Source of the DNA: Arthrobacter sp. 18067
GTDB lineage: Bacteria; Actinomycetota; Actinomycetes; Actinomycetales; Micrococcaceae
Length of the DNA stretch: 64,000 nt
Direction of reading: 5' to 3'
Assembly: GCF_902706295.1 (NCBI RefSeq)
Contig: NZ_CACSJJ010000001.1
Span: forward strand, 186,001 to 250,000
The notes beneath the pieces were generated by a model, which saw only the letters and a list, made by a program, of their open reading frames with translations, was not told the origin of the DNA and did no database searches. Positions 8,923 through 18,898 of this stretch are shown here, in pieces. The translations under genes were made by a program, and so were the position numbers. Position 1 is the first letter of the stretch; every line of letters starts with the position of its first letter.

Positions 8923-9897
8923 CTAACCTTTGACGGCGCCGGTCAGGACGCCCTTGGCGAAGTGCTTTTGAAGGAAGGGATAAACAATGAGGATCGGGAC
9001 GAGTGAGAGCACCAGGATGGCCATCTGGATGGAGGGCTGCGGCGGCATGCTCTCCATGACCCCGCTCAGGTCGCCTTGATCCAGTTGCGCGTTGTTCACC
9101 ACGTAGGTACGCAGCACCAGCTGGAGCGGCCACTTGGCGCTGTCATTGAGGTACAGCAGGGCATTGAAGAACGCGTTCCAGTAGCTCACTGCGTAGAACA
9201 GGCCGATGACAGCCAGCACGGCCTTGGACAAGGGCAGGCAGATCCGGCTGAAGATCTGCCACTCCCCTGCGCCGTCGATCCTTGCCGATTCCAGCAGTTC
9301 CGATGGGATCTGGCTGAAGAACGCGCGGATCACGATCACGTTGAAGCCGCTCACCAATGACGGCACAATCAGGGCCCAAAGGGAGTCGATAAGGCCTACC
9401 TCCTTGACCACCAAATAGGAGGGAATCATGCCAGGCGAGAACAACAGGCTGAAAAGCACCAGCAGCAACATCGCCTTCATTCCAAAAGCACCCGGCCGGG
9501 CCAGCGCATAACCCAGCAAACTGGTCACGAACAGGGACAACAGCGTCCCGGCGATGGTGACGAAACCGGAGACAGCCAGGGCCTGCGTCACCACGCCGCC
9601 GGACAGGATCGACTGGTACGCACCAAAGTTCAGCGTGTCCGGCAGGATGACGAACCCGCCGTTGCGGGTCACATGTTCGGGGCTGGAGATACTCGTGGAC
9701 AGGATACCGAGGAAGGGAAGTACGACGGCGGCACACGCTGCCGTCAGGACCACGCCTTTGATGGCGCGCATTATCAGTCCGGGAGGCTCAACGCCGTTAA
9801 CAGTCCTGCGCCTCCGGCGTGGCGGCGGGGGCGCCTTTGTCTTCCGGCCGGACGCTCCTGATGATGCCTGACTCGTGGAGTACTGGGTGGTCGTCAT
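8923..9897 (-). CDS. Carbohydrate ABC transporter permease, LplC/YtcP type
   Basis: Inner-membrane permease of 324 residues with a Pro/Arg-rich cytoplasmic N-terminus (PPPPRRRRR), six predicted membrane helices and the EAA-loop segment ELLESARIDGAGEWQIFSRI, which contacts the ATPase. ATG at 9897 overlaps the stop of the upstream permease (ATGA), so the two are translationally coupled. No ATPase gene is in the locus; such importers commonly use a shared MsmX/UgpC-type ATPase encoded elsewhere. Confidence 0.92.
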   Translation of the reverse strand: MTTTQYSTSQASSGASGRKTKAPPPPRRRRRTVNGVEPPGLIMRAIKGVVLTAACAAVVLPFLGILSTSISSPEHVTRNGGFVILPDTLNFGAYQSILSGGVVTQALAVSGFVTIAGTLLSLFVTSLLGYALARPGAFGMKAMLLLVLFSLLFSPGMIPSYLVVKEVGLIDSLWALIVPSLVSGFNVIVIRAFFSQIPSELLESARIDGAGEWQIFSRICLPLSKAVLAVIGLFYAVSYWNAFFNALLYLNDSAKWPLQLVLRTYVVNNAQLDQGDLSGVMESMPPQPSIQMAILVLSLVPILIVYPFLQKHFAKGVLTGAVKG

Positions 9898-10874
9898 GCT
9901 TTGTACACTCCGTTTTCTCCGAAGGCGTGGGCGATCTTGTTGGCGGCCAGGACAAGGACCACGCCGATGAGCCCCTTGACCAGTCCGACGGCGGTGGATA
10001 CACCCCAACTCCCGCCGACGATGCCGTTGTTGTAGACGTAGGTATCCAGCACTTCCGAGGCTTGGACTCCTACCGCGGCCTGCTGCAGGATGATCTGTTC
10101 GAAGCCAACGCTGAGTGAGTCGCCGAGCTTCAGGATGAGGAGCAGGATGATGATGCCCCGCAGTCCGGGGAGGGTGATGTGCCAGAGTTGGCGCCAGCGG
10201 CCGGCCCCGTCCACTGCCGTGGCTTCATACAGCGAGGAATCAATCTGGGAAAGCGCGGCAAGGAACAGGATGGTTCCCCAGCCGGTGTCCTTCCAGATCA
10301 CCTGGGACGTGAGCAGTGCGAAGAAGGTGTCAGGGTTACCGAGGATGTCCAATGCCGCCCAGCCGTTGGATCGGAGGAAGTTGTTCACCATCCCTGAACC
10401 GCCAAACATCTGTTGGAAGATGGCCACCACGATCACCCACGAGAGGAAGTGGGGAAGGTAAAGGATGGACTGGACGAGCTTCTTGATGCGCTCGGACAGC
10501 AGGCTGTTGAGGAGCAGTGCGAGGACGATGGGCACCGGGAAGACGAAGACGGTCTGGATAAAGGTAAGCACCAGCGTATTGCGGAGGGCATTCAGGAAGT
10601 CCGGGTCACCATTGAACAGGACGTCGAAGTTTTCCAGCCCGGTCCACACCGACTCCCAGATGCCCAGGAAGGGCTGGTAGTCCTTGAAGGCTATGACGTT
10701 GCCCAGCAGGGCGACGTAGTGGAACAGCAACAACAGGACCATGCCGGGCAAGGCGAACGCCAGAAGCATCCTGTCCCGCCACATGCGCTGCCACCAGGAC
10801 TGTTTCCGACGCTTCACCGGCGTCGTGGTTTCCCCTAGGGGAGACGGAGGTTTCCGACGGGTTTCGATGGACAT
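9894..10874 (-). CDS. Carbohydrate ABC transporter permease, LplB/YteP type
   Basis: Permease of 326 residues with about six membrane helices and the EAA segment SLYEATAVDGAGRWRQLWHI. It is the first gene of the three-gene import operon. ATG at 10874 has GAAAGG 6 nt upstream; the longer frame to 10961 would run through the operator and is rejected. The operator box at 10918-10931 lies 44 nt before the start, so transcription is probably controlled there. Together with the LplC-type partner it forms the channel for pectin-derived oligosaccharides. Confidence 0.92.
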   Translation of the reverse strand: MSIETRRKPPSPLGETTTPVKRRKQSWWQRMWRDRMLLAFALPGMVLLLLFHYVALLGNVIAFKDYQPFLGIWESVWTGLENFDVLFNGDPDFLNALRNTLVLTFIQTVFVFPVPIVLALLLNSLLSERIKKLVQSILYLPHFLSWVIVVAIFQQMFGGSGMVNNFLRSNGWAALDILGNPDTFFALLTSQVIWKDTGWGTILFLAALSQIDSSLYEATAVDGAGRWRQLWHITLPGLRGIIILLLILKLGDSLSVGFEQIILQQAAVGVQASEVLDTYVYNNGIVGGSWGVSTAVGLVKGLIGVVLVLAANKIAHAFGENGVYKA

Positions 10875-10917
10875 GCAACACCTTTCACAGGCTCGGCGGC
10901 TGGGAAGCGAGCAGGGA

Positions 10918-10931
10918 TTGATACGTTTCAG
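10918..10931. promoter_or_regulatory. LacI-type operator before import operon
   Basis: TTGATACGTTTCAG is identical over 14 bases to the complement of 2405-2418. It is placed 44-57 nt upstream of the LplB-type permease start, as expected for a repressor site at the promoter. Confidence 0.72.
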
Positions 10932-10942
10932 AGGTGTTGTGA

Positions 10943-11021
10943 CCGGAGCGGACACGCGCATCGGGAAGTTCCCAGCAACTCCGATGCAACCGGTAAGGAG
11001 CCCGGTCGGTGTCCGCTCCGG
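10943..11021 (-). terminator. Long-range stem-loop after PL4 lyase gene
   Basis: Arms CCGGAGCGGACAC (10943-10955) and its exact complement (11009-11021) enclose 53 nt that contain a further CATCGG/CCGATG pair (10959-10964, 10981-10986). It lies directly after the stop of the minus-strand lyase gene (11028) and before the import-operon promoter, so a structured 3' end or terminator is likely. It has no clear U-tract. Confidence 0.55.
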
Positions 11022-11027
11022 AACCTG

Positions 11028-12947
11028 TTAGTCCAGTTCGAGCCGTATGGCGTCGTAGGCCGCCTGGTTCACGGCCGCTGGATCCGCACCCTCGTTGATG
11101 GTGAACGTGATGGTGTTGGCGCCCCGCTTCAACAGCGCCGCATCGAACCGGAACTCCCGGTAATAGTTGCGCCCGGCGTGGGAGCTCCGATACGTGGCCC
11201 CCTTGGCATCCGAGGGCTGGAACTCCCATACGAAGGGCTGCCCATTGACGCGGATGGTGAGATTGCTGGTGACATTCGGGACGGGTATGGCAGATCCCAT
11301 GGCCCACGCCGCCAACGCGACGGTCAACGTTGCCTTCTGTCCTCGCCGCGCAGCCTTCTGCGGGTCGAAGGTGTCGAGCTCGAAGGAAATGGACCATGGA
11401 GCCTGGGGCTGACCGTCCAGGACCTGGTGCTGAATATAACCCCAGCCCTCAGGGTCGCTTTTACCCACCACGTAATTCACCCCGTTGGGAAAATCTTTCG
11501 GAAAGAGCATGAACGCGTCATACCGCCGGGATTCCTCGCCACGACGGTATTCGGCCGACGTCCTGTCCGGCGTGCCCAGCTGCCAAAGGGTCTTCCCGTT
11601 GACAGCAGGCTTCCACTCCACGTTCTTCAGCTTCAGCGCTCTACGGCCCACAACAACATCATCCGCATGGTATTCACCCCAGACCCCGGGCTTGGTGACC
11701 GTGAGCCGGTAAGTTCCTGGACGAACATTGCGGAGTCCGAATGCACCATTCCGGTCCACCTCACCCCAGTACTGGAAGCCTTCGGTAGTGTCCTGGGCCG
11801 GCACCCCGTTATCGGAGAGGATGACCAGCGCCCCTGCCATGGTCTTTTCGCCGGGCACTTTCACCTTCCCGGACACGGTGACACGGGCCGCACTTGGCAC
11901 CCACCCTTCCAGCGCCACACGATCATAGAACGCAGCATGCTTCCCGAATGCGGCATAGGACAACGCCTCTTCCCGCATTCGAACAACGTCCGTACCTTGG
12001 GTGAACAGCACGAAGTAAGGACCATAGGTCTTGGCCCAGTCGCCGTAGGTGTCCACGGGCATCGCTCCGAAATGCGTCGCATGGGGCTCTACCAGGAGCA
12101 CCGGCGCCTCAGTGGTCTGGTGCAGGGTAAGGTCCTGGCGAAACGGGCCACCGTTGAAGGACTCACGATTGGGCGCGACCGACCAGATCCCATATCCGTT
12201 GCCGTAGAGGCCATGGACTGTGTGGTCCTTCATGGAAACAGCCCAGTCATACTTGGTGTAATAGCGGCGGGCGTAGGCACTCCCCGTCCCGGAGAGATCA
12301 TGCGTAGCATCCATGACCACCGGCCCGGCCTGCAGCTCCTGCGGCGTTGGCATCTGCGCGGCGGCAGCACGCCACGGGGCGCCGAACGAATCCTCTTCGA
12401 CACTGGCGTGCGTGAAGATGTCCGGATCCATCCAGGCGACGAACCTGTGCTGCTCAACGTGGACGCCGGCATGCTTCGCGCTGTGGGAGAACCGCGGCGC
12501 AAGGTGGAATCCCGGCTCGTCGGCGCGGAAAATGAAGTTCCACTGCCGCGTGTACGGACCCGACTCAGAGGCATTGAGCACGGCCGAGACCACCACAAAG
12601 TCCTGCTCCCGACGCACCATGAAGCTGGTGCCGGGGGTGTAGTCGCCGCCCGGGGTCCCCAGCACGCTGGTCACTTGGTCGAACCTGCCACGGCCGGTCT
12701 TGCCCAGCAGTTCCCGGCCGTCCAGCTTCAGGGATACCAGGCGGGCATTGCCGGCCTTGTCGAAAATGGCTTGCACACGTCCGTTGTCCACCGCGATTTG
12801 CGCGGCGTTCTCCGTATATGTTGGCGCCGGACCGGTGGGCAACGGGTCCGTGGACGCTGCGGCCGGAGTCTGGGACGTGGAAACAGCAACCAAGGCCAAG
12901 GCCGTTCCTGCTGCACCAAAAGTGTGGAATTCCCTACGGGAGATCAT
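11028..12947 (-). CDS. Rhamnogalacturonan lyase, polysaccharide lyase family 4
   Basis: Secreted lyase of 639 residues. The N-terminus MISRREFHTFGAAG is a twin-arginine signal, with likely cleavage near AAAS. Three PL4 domains can be followed: an N-terminal beta-sandwich catalytic domain to about residue 390, a short fibronectin-like domain (VSGKVKVPGEKTMAG), and a C-terminal carbohydrate-binding-like domain starting TLWQLGTPDRTSAEYRRG, a hallmark of rhamnogalacturonate lyases. It cleaves the Rha-GalA backbone by beta-elimination outside the cell. ATG at 12947 has AAAGGA 6-7 nt upstream; the longer frame lacks a signal. Operators lie about 95-130 nt upstream. The antisense strand is also open for 637 codons but is a shadow. 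Confidence 0.9.
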   Translation of the reverse strand: MISRREFHTFGAAGTALALVAVSTSQTPAAASTDPLPTGPAPTYTENAAQIAVDNGRVQAIFDKAGNARLVSLKLDGRELLGKTGRGRFDQVTSVLGTPGGDYTPGTSFMVRREQDFVVVSAVLNASESGPYTRQWNFIFRADEPGFHLAPRFSHSAKHAGVHVEQHRFVAWMDPDIFTHASVEEDSFGAPWRAAAAQMPTPQELQAGPVVMDATHDLSGTGSAYARRYYTKYDWAVSMKDHTVHGLYGNGYGIWSVAPNRESFNGGPFRQDLTLHQTTEAPVLLVEPHATHFGAMPVDTYGDWAKTYGPYFVLFTQGTDVVRMREEALSYAAFGKHAAFYDRVALEGWVPSAARVTVSGKVKVPGEKTMAGALVILSDNGVPAQDTTEGFQYWGEVDRNGAFGLRNVRPGTYRLTVTKPGVWGEYHADDVVVGRRALKLKNVEWKPAVNGKTLWQLGTPDRTSAEYRRGEESRRYDAFMLFPKDFPNGVNYVVGKSDPEGWGYIQHQVLDGQPQAPWSISFELDTFDPQKAARRGQKATLTVALAAWAMGSAIPVPNVTSNLTIRVNGQPFVWEFQPSDAKGATYRSSHAGRNYYREFRFDAALLKRGANTITFTINEGADPAAVNQAAYDAIRLELD

Positions 12948-13040
12948 CGTCGATCCTTTTGCGAAGGTGGTGGGGTCAACAACATTCATCCACCGCATGA
13001 CAAGACCGTCAAGACCTTTGACACGATTCAGACGCATCTA

Positions 13041-13077
13041 AGAAACCGTTTTCCCCGAAATGACGCGGGAAACGGTA
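13041..13077. promoter_or_regulatory. LacI-type operator pair before PL4 lyase
   Basis: AGAAACCGTTTTCC (13041-13054) is an exact complement of 3453-3466, and GGGAAACGGTA (13067-13077) repeats the GAAACG half-site. The pair lies upstream of the lyase start at 12947. Confidence 0.65.
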
Positions 13078-13098
13078 CATCCGATGTTTAATGAGGTA

Positions 13099-13113
13099 TC
13101 TCATAATGTGAGA
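13099..13113. promoter_or_regulatory. Inverted repeat TCTCA-N5-TGAGA
   Basis: TCTCATAATGTGAGA is a 5-bp dyad with a 5-nt spacer, in the AT-rich region 150 nt upstream of the lyase start. It differs from the LacI-type boxes and could be a site for a second regulator. No partner copy was seen elsewhere in the window. Confidence 0.35.
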
Positions 13114-13206
13114 CGGAAAGGGGGATAAATAGCGGACTGACATCACTTACATCCGATGAATATGATGGCTTCTGCCCCTACGGCCAGCATGGACAGCGCC
13201 AGCAGA

Positions 13207-13359
13207 TCAGCCCCTGCGGGGACCCACCGCTGCCCCCACAAGCGCCCCGAGCCCCACTCCGATAAGGATGCCCAGGAACGGGGAATTGAAAACCAGTTGG
13301 CCAACGATGAGGCCCACCGCAGCCCCCAGGAGGCAGCCGATCCACAGTTGGTTGTTCAT
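13207..13359 (-). CDS. Small glycine-rich membrane protein (50 aa)
   Basis: The product MNNQLWIGCLLGAAVGLIVG and its continuation form two hydrophobic stretches rich in Gly, Ala and Val (GILIGVGLGALVGAAVG), ending in PRRG. The regular small-residue spacing is glycine-zipper-like, suggesting a membrane hairpin. A GGAGG site lies 5 nt before the ATG at 13359, which favours this over the longer frame to 13413. The next gene in the same direction (YihY-like) ends 23 bp upstream, so it may be the last gene of that operon. Function unknown. Confidence 0.6.
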   Translation of the reverse strand: MNNQLWIGCLLGAAVGLIVGQLVFNSPFLGILIGVGLGALVGAAVGPRRG

Positions 13360-13381
13360 GGGGCCTCCAGGACTGAAACTG

Positions 13382-14500
13382 TCAGGTACGGGGCGCTGCG
13401 CGGCGCGAGCCAAGGACTCTCTTGCGTGGGAGCTCCCCCGACTCCGTGTCTGCCTCGCGAACAGCTGACCATGACGCCGAGACGAGATAGACCTGGCTCA
13501 CCAGGTTGAACCAGATCAGCAGACCAATGATGATGGCGAAGGATGCCAGGACGGGGTTGTTTCCGGACCTTGCCAGGAGTTCGGTGCTGAAGAACTGAAG
13601 CACGGTGGTCCCGACGCCGGCAAGCACGACGCCTTCAAGCAGTGCACGTCTCCCCAGTTTGAGGCCACCGGCAATGCGGAACAGGACTGCCGCCGTCGCG
13701 CAGTTCAGCAGGAGTGGAACCACGATCTTGACGGTGGCGGCGATGGGGGCGGCCACCGCCTCGTCCAGCTTCAGCAGGCCGATGAGCCAGTCGGCGGCGG
13801 TGCCAAAAATCAGCGAGGCCCCGGCGCTGATGACCAGGATGACGCCCAGGAGCAGCAAGGTGCCGGCGTCGATGAGTTTCTGGAGGAGGCCGTTGCGTTG
13901 GAGCGGATCAGCGTTCATCACTCCCCGCAGGCCTTCCCTGACGCTGGCTATCCAACCAAGGGACGTGAAGATGGTAATGGCAGCTGCGATCAATGCGGTC
14001 CAACCGAGCCCGGACGGATTAAGCAGTGACTGCGGATCTACCAGCCCCTCGCCGCCGTTTACTTGGAGAAGTCCGGGCGCAGCGGAGGCCACGCTTCCGA
14101 TCACGGCATCTTCCAAGACCGGATTGCCGCCCAGGACAATGCCGGCAATGGCGAAGCCCGTAGTCAGCAGACCTGTGACGGAGAAGAACATGTTGAAGCC
14201 GATACCTGCACTCAACAGTGGCCCGTGCTGCCGTGAATAGTGCTGGAACGATCGCATGGCGCGGTTGGTGTTCAGCCTGGCCATGAACAGGGCGAAGAAT
14301 GCTCCTGCCTTCTTCGGCAGCCCCTCGCCGGCGCGCTTGGCCTGGCCCCAGTCCTGCCTCTTGCGCAGAAGTTGTAACTTGAGCTTGGCCAGCTCAGTTG
14401 GCAGCGGAGGAGCGTCCGCCTCTGTGGCGTGAATCCGCTTGCTGTTCTTCGTCAGTATCGCCGCCAAAGTCGAGCTCTTCCCGTAGCTGCCAAATTCCAT
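13382..14500 (-). CDS. YihY/BrkB family inner-membrane protein
   Basis: Membrane protein of up to 372 residues with six hydrophobic segments. The segment ARLNTNRAMRSFQHYSRQHG before the first helix and SAGIGFNMFFSVTG within it are typical of the YihY/BrkB family (formerly misnamed RNase BN). The role is unknown. The start is uncertain: the only upstream ATG (14500) lacks a ribosome site and overlaps the 2'-5' RNA ligase by 107 nt; a start nearer 14400 would be more usual, but no ATG or GTG was found there. The C-terminus is basic (PRKRVLGSRRAAPRT). Confidence 0.8.
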   Translation of the reverse strand: MEFGSYGKSSTLAAILTKNSKRIHATEADAPPLPTELAKLKLQLLRKRQDWGQAKRAGEGLPKKAGAFFALFMARLNTNRAMRSFQHYSRQHGPLLSAGIGFNMFFSVTGLLTTGFAIAGIVLGGNPVLEDAVIGSVASAAPGLLQVNGGEGLVDPQSLLNPSGLGWTALIAAAITIFTSLGWIASVREGLRGVMNADPLQRNGLLQKLIDAGTLLLLGVILVISAGASLIFGTAADWLIGLLKLDEAVAAPIAATVKIVVPLLLNCATAAVLFRIAGGLKLGRRALLEGVVLAGVGTTVLQFFSTELLARSGNNPVLASFAIIIGLLIWFNLVSQVYLVSASWSAVREADTESGELPRKRVLGSRRAAPRT

Positions 14501-15071
14501 TGGTGTCGTGCTCGTAAAGTCCCATGCTAACCACAGGGAAGGTCGCCCGGTAATCTCTGAGGACCGTTTCGGCTTCGTCGAGGTTTTCCTGGGCTACATC
14601 GTGCGCCACCGTGACGTGCGGGTGGTACGGGAAAGGCAGCAAGCGCTCGAGCGGACCGCTTTGAAGTTTCTCGTGCAACTGCACGCACTCTTCAAAGCCT
14701 TCTTCCACGTTGACGAACACCACGGGTGAGACGGGCCGGAAGGAACCGGTGCCCGAAATGGTGATGTCGAACGGTTCCTGTGTCCGCGCCACCTCCCGCA
14801 CATGTTCCCGGGTAGCTGCCCAGTCCTGGGTGGGCGTGGTGGTGATCAGCGTGATGTGGGCAGGAATGACCTCGGCCATCGGATCACCGAAAGAGGCCCG
14901 CCATTCCTGCAGTTCACGGGCGATCTCCGGCGGGAAACCGAGGATGACGCCCACGCACATGGTGTCACCGGCACCGCAATCGGTGCCGGTGACAGCGGGC
15001 TGGCGAGAGTCGTCCGGACCGACACCCTTGCGGGCATCGGTCTTGACGTTGAGCTGGCCAGCGGAGCACAT
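14394..15071 (-). CDS. 2'-5' RNA ligase family (2H phosphoesterase) protein
   Basis: Protein of 225 residues with two H-x-T/S signatures, PAHITLITTT and HPHVTVAHDV, the catalytic histidines of the 2H phosphoesterase fold. Members hydrolyse or ligate 2',5' or 2',3'-cyclic RNA ends, or act on cyclic nucleotides. ATG at 15071 lies 4 nt after the trpS stop; an internal ATG at 14960 just before the conserved domain is an alternative. It is co-transcribed with trpS. The C-terminal tail is acidic and Gln-rich (GGDTDEEQQADSRHRGG). Confidence 0.8.
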   Translation of the reverse strand: MCSAGQLNVKTDARKGVGPDDSRQPAVTGTDCGAGDTMCVGVILGFPPEIARELQEWRASFGDPMAEVIPAHITLITTTPTQDWAATREHVREVARTQEPFDITISGTGSFRPVSPVVFVNVEEGFEECVQLHEKLQSGPLERLLPFPYHPHVTVAHDVAQENLDEAETVLRDYRATFPVVSMGLYEHDTNGIWQLREELDFGGDTDEEQQADSRHRGGRSSAAN

Positions 15072-15075
15072 GGAG

Positions 15076-17060
<1,985 letters not shown>

Positions 17061-17061
17061 T

Positions 17062-17628
17062 CTAGTCGATGATGGTGCCGGCTACGGGCTCGTCCGAGCC
17101 GCCGGAGGACTTGATCATGTCACGCGCATTGGTGGCCGTGATGGCAATGGTTTCCAATGCGCGGTTGATGGTGTCCTGGTCCGCGGAGCCGCCCTTGGCA
17201 CGTTCCTCATCCACCACGCGGACCTGCACCTGGACGATCTTGAATGAATGGTCCAGTTTGAGGTCCCGGACCTCGTCTGCCTTGCTGCGCTCGGCTACTA
17301 CGCGCGTGCCGCCGCTGTCTGCCGCGGACGACGACGGCGCGCGGCCGGCTGCGGCGTTGAACGCGTTCTGCGCTTCGGTCAGCTTTGCACCGGCCCGCTG
17401 CGCGGCCTTGCGAATGCTCAGCACGACGAAGGTGGCCAGGGCCAACCAACCGAAAGCCACTACTGCGACGACCCAGCCCACAACGTCGTTCTGGTTGGCG
17501 GCGAAAATGACAGCTACCAGGAAGGCGATGATGACGACGGTCATCCCCAGGCCGCCGATGCGGAAGCCCTTGAACATGCCTTTGCCGGCGGGGGACGTGG
17601 ACGGGTGCGGGTCACCGAGAGATTGCAT
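17062..17628 (-). CDS. Two-helix membrane protein, uncharacterised
   Basis: Protein of 188 residues. Two adjacent membrane helices span about residues 28-46 and 49-71; the rest is cytoplasmic and charged, including a Ser/Ala linker (PSSSAADSGG) and a C-terminal segment KIVQVQVRVVDEERAKGGSA. No enzyme motif was recognised. It is the first gene of the block leading into xth and trpS, which is a location also seen in relatives. ATG at 17628 is the only good start. Confidence 0.75.
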   Translation of the reverse strand: MQSLGDPHPSTSPAGKGMFKGFRIGGLGMTVVIIAFLVAVIFAANQNDVVGWVVAVVAFGWLALATFVVLSIRKAAQRAGAKLTEAQNAFNAAAGRAPSSSAADSGGTRVVAERSKADEVRDLKLDHSFKIVQVQVRVVDEERAKGGSADQDTINRALETIAITATNARDMIKSSGGSDEPVAGTIID

Positions 17629-17693
17629 GAACCTATTCTCTCAAACGCACAAAGGTGCCCATGCCCGCTTCCACGGACGGCGAACAAACTGCA

Positions 17694-18731
17694 TCAGCGC
17701 GAAGGGGTTGTCTGCGGCCGGGTGGATTCGCGTTCCAGGAAACGGGCGGGGAGCAGGACGGGCGCGGGCTCCTTTGCTCCGTCCATGACATCAACGAGTT
17801 GCTGCACCAGCGCAGCAGCGGCGGCCGGGATGTCGACGTCGAGCGCCGATATCGGCGGTTGGTGCTGCCGGGAATGCTCGGAGTCCGAGCCCGTGCACAC
17901 CAACACGTCCCCGGGGATGCTGAACCCGCGCTCCTGCATGGCCTGGGCGACGCCTGTTGCGTGCCTGCCCGTCAGGCAGAACACGGCCCCCGGCAGGCCG
18001 TCAGCCAGGATTCTGGCGCCTACCTCCTGCCCGCCCTCCACGCCGTCACGCTCAGGAACGTGATGGATCCGCGGTTCGGCGCCGGCCTCCAGGCACCACG
18101 CAACATAGGCGGCCTCGCAATCGAAGTTCCAGGCATTCCTGTCCGTGCCGCCCACGTAGGCAATGGATACAGCTCCCGCGGCTGCCAGATGGTCCAGGAC
18201 GATCAGTGTGGACGCTGCGTCGTCATGCGCCACCCAGTTCCGGAAGCCGGGGCGGCCAGGGTCCCGGTCCCAGGAGACGTAGGGGATGCCACGCTTCTCC
18301 AGCAGGGCAATCACGGGGTCATCCAGGTGCGGGGCGAAGACGATGTAGCCATCCAGTGAGAGGGAGAACGGGGGCAGCGGAGCCCGGGTCAGGTCCGGCA
18401 CCAGCATCAAGCCGAGGTTTCTATTGAGTGTTTCCGCAGCCGCCGCTCCGGCCAGCTTCATAAAGACGTCCACGCCGTTGGGCCCGTAGTTCCCGAGGCT
18501 GTCCAAGGACCGGAACACCAGGCCGATGGCATTCATCCGAGAGTTGCGGAGGCCGCGCGCCATGGCGTCCGCAACGTAACCCATCTCCGCTGCGACGGAG
18601 CGTACCCGTTCCCGGGTGGCGTCGCTGATGTTGCCCTTGCCGTTGAGCGAGTGCGACACCGTGGTGATGGAAACCCCGGCTTTGCGGGCGACATCCCAGA
18701 TGGTGGCTCCGTGCTGAAGTTCGCGGGCCAT
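17694..18731 (-). CDS. LacI family transcriptional regulator
   Basis: Regulator of 345 residues. The N-terminal DNA-binding domain reads TIWDVARKAGVSITTVSHSL with the hinge region GKGNISDATRERV and then the periplasmic-binding-like effector domain (VGGTDRN, CTGSDSEH). ATG at 18731 has a GGGGGAG site directly upstream; the much longer frame to 18995 is not credible. It is divergent from the C45 hydrolase gene, and a 16-bp perfect palindrome (18801-18816) lies between them, so it probably represses that gene, the transporter and itself. Confidence 0.92.
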   Translation of the reverse strand: MARELQHGATIWDVARKAGVSITTVSHSLNGKGNISDATRERVRSVAAEMGYVADAMARGLRNSRMNAIGLVFRSLDSLGNYGPNGVDVFMKLAGAAAAETLNRNLGLMLVPDLTRAPLPPFSLSLDGYIVFAPHLDDPVIALLEKRGIPYVSWDRDPGRPGFRNWVAHDDAASTLIVLDHLAAAGAVSIAYVGGTDRNAWNFDCEAAYVAWCLEAGAEPRIHHVPERDGVEGGQEVGARILADGLPGAVFCLTGRHATGVAQAMQERGFSIPGDVLVCTGSDSEHSRQHQPPISALDVDIPAAAAALVQQLVDVMDGAKEPAPVLLPARFLERESTRPQTTPSR

Positions 18732-18800
18732 TGGCTCCCCCTCTGTCGTCGCCGTGGGATCGACGCGCGAAATTAACAATAAATCTTCGGAGCCAGCTAC

Positions 18801-18816
18801 ACAAAAACGTTTTTGT
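18801..18816. promoter_or_regulatory. Perfect 16-bp LacI operator
   Basis: ACAAAAACGTTTTTGT is fully palindromic with a central CG, the classical LacI-family form. It lies 70 nt from the regulator start and 83 nt from the C45 gene start. Confidence 0.8.
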
Positions 18817-18898
18817 TCCGTACTTTGAGCGTCACAAGTGATCCACATCATTCCGGCGCCGCCCATCGCATACCGGGCTGGCCCCCTCAAGGAGACCC

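Noticed and set aside
11178..13091. 637-codon open frame antisense to the PL4 lyase gene
   Set aside because: High-GC third-position shadow; no ribosome site, Arg/Gly/His-rich translation without domains, and the opposite strand has a clear Tat signal and PL4 motifs.
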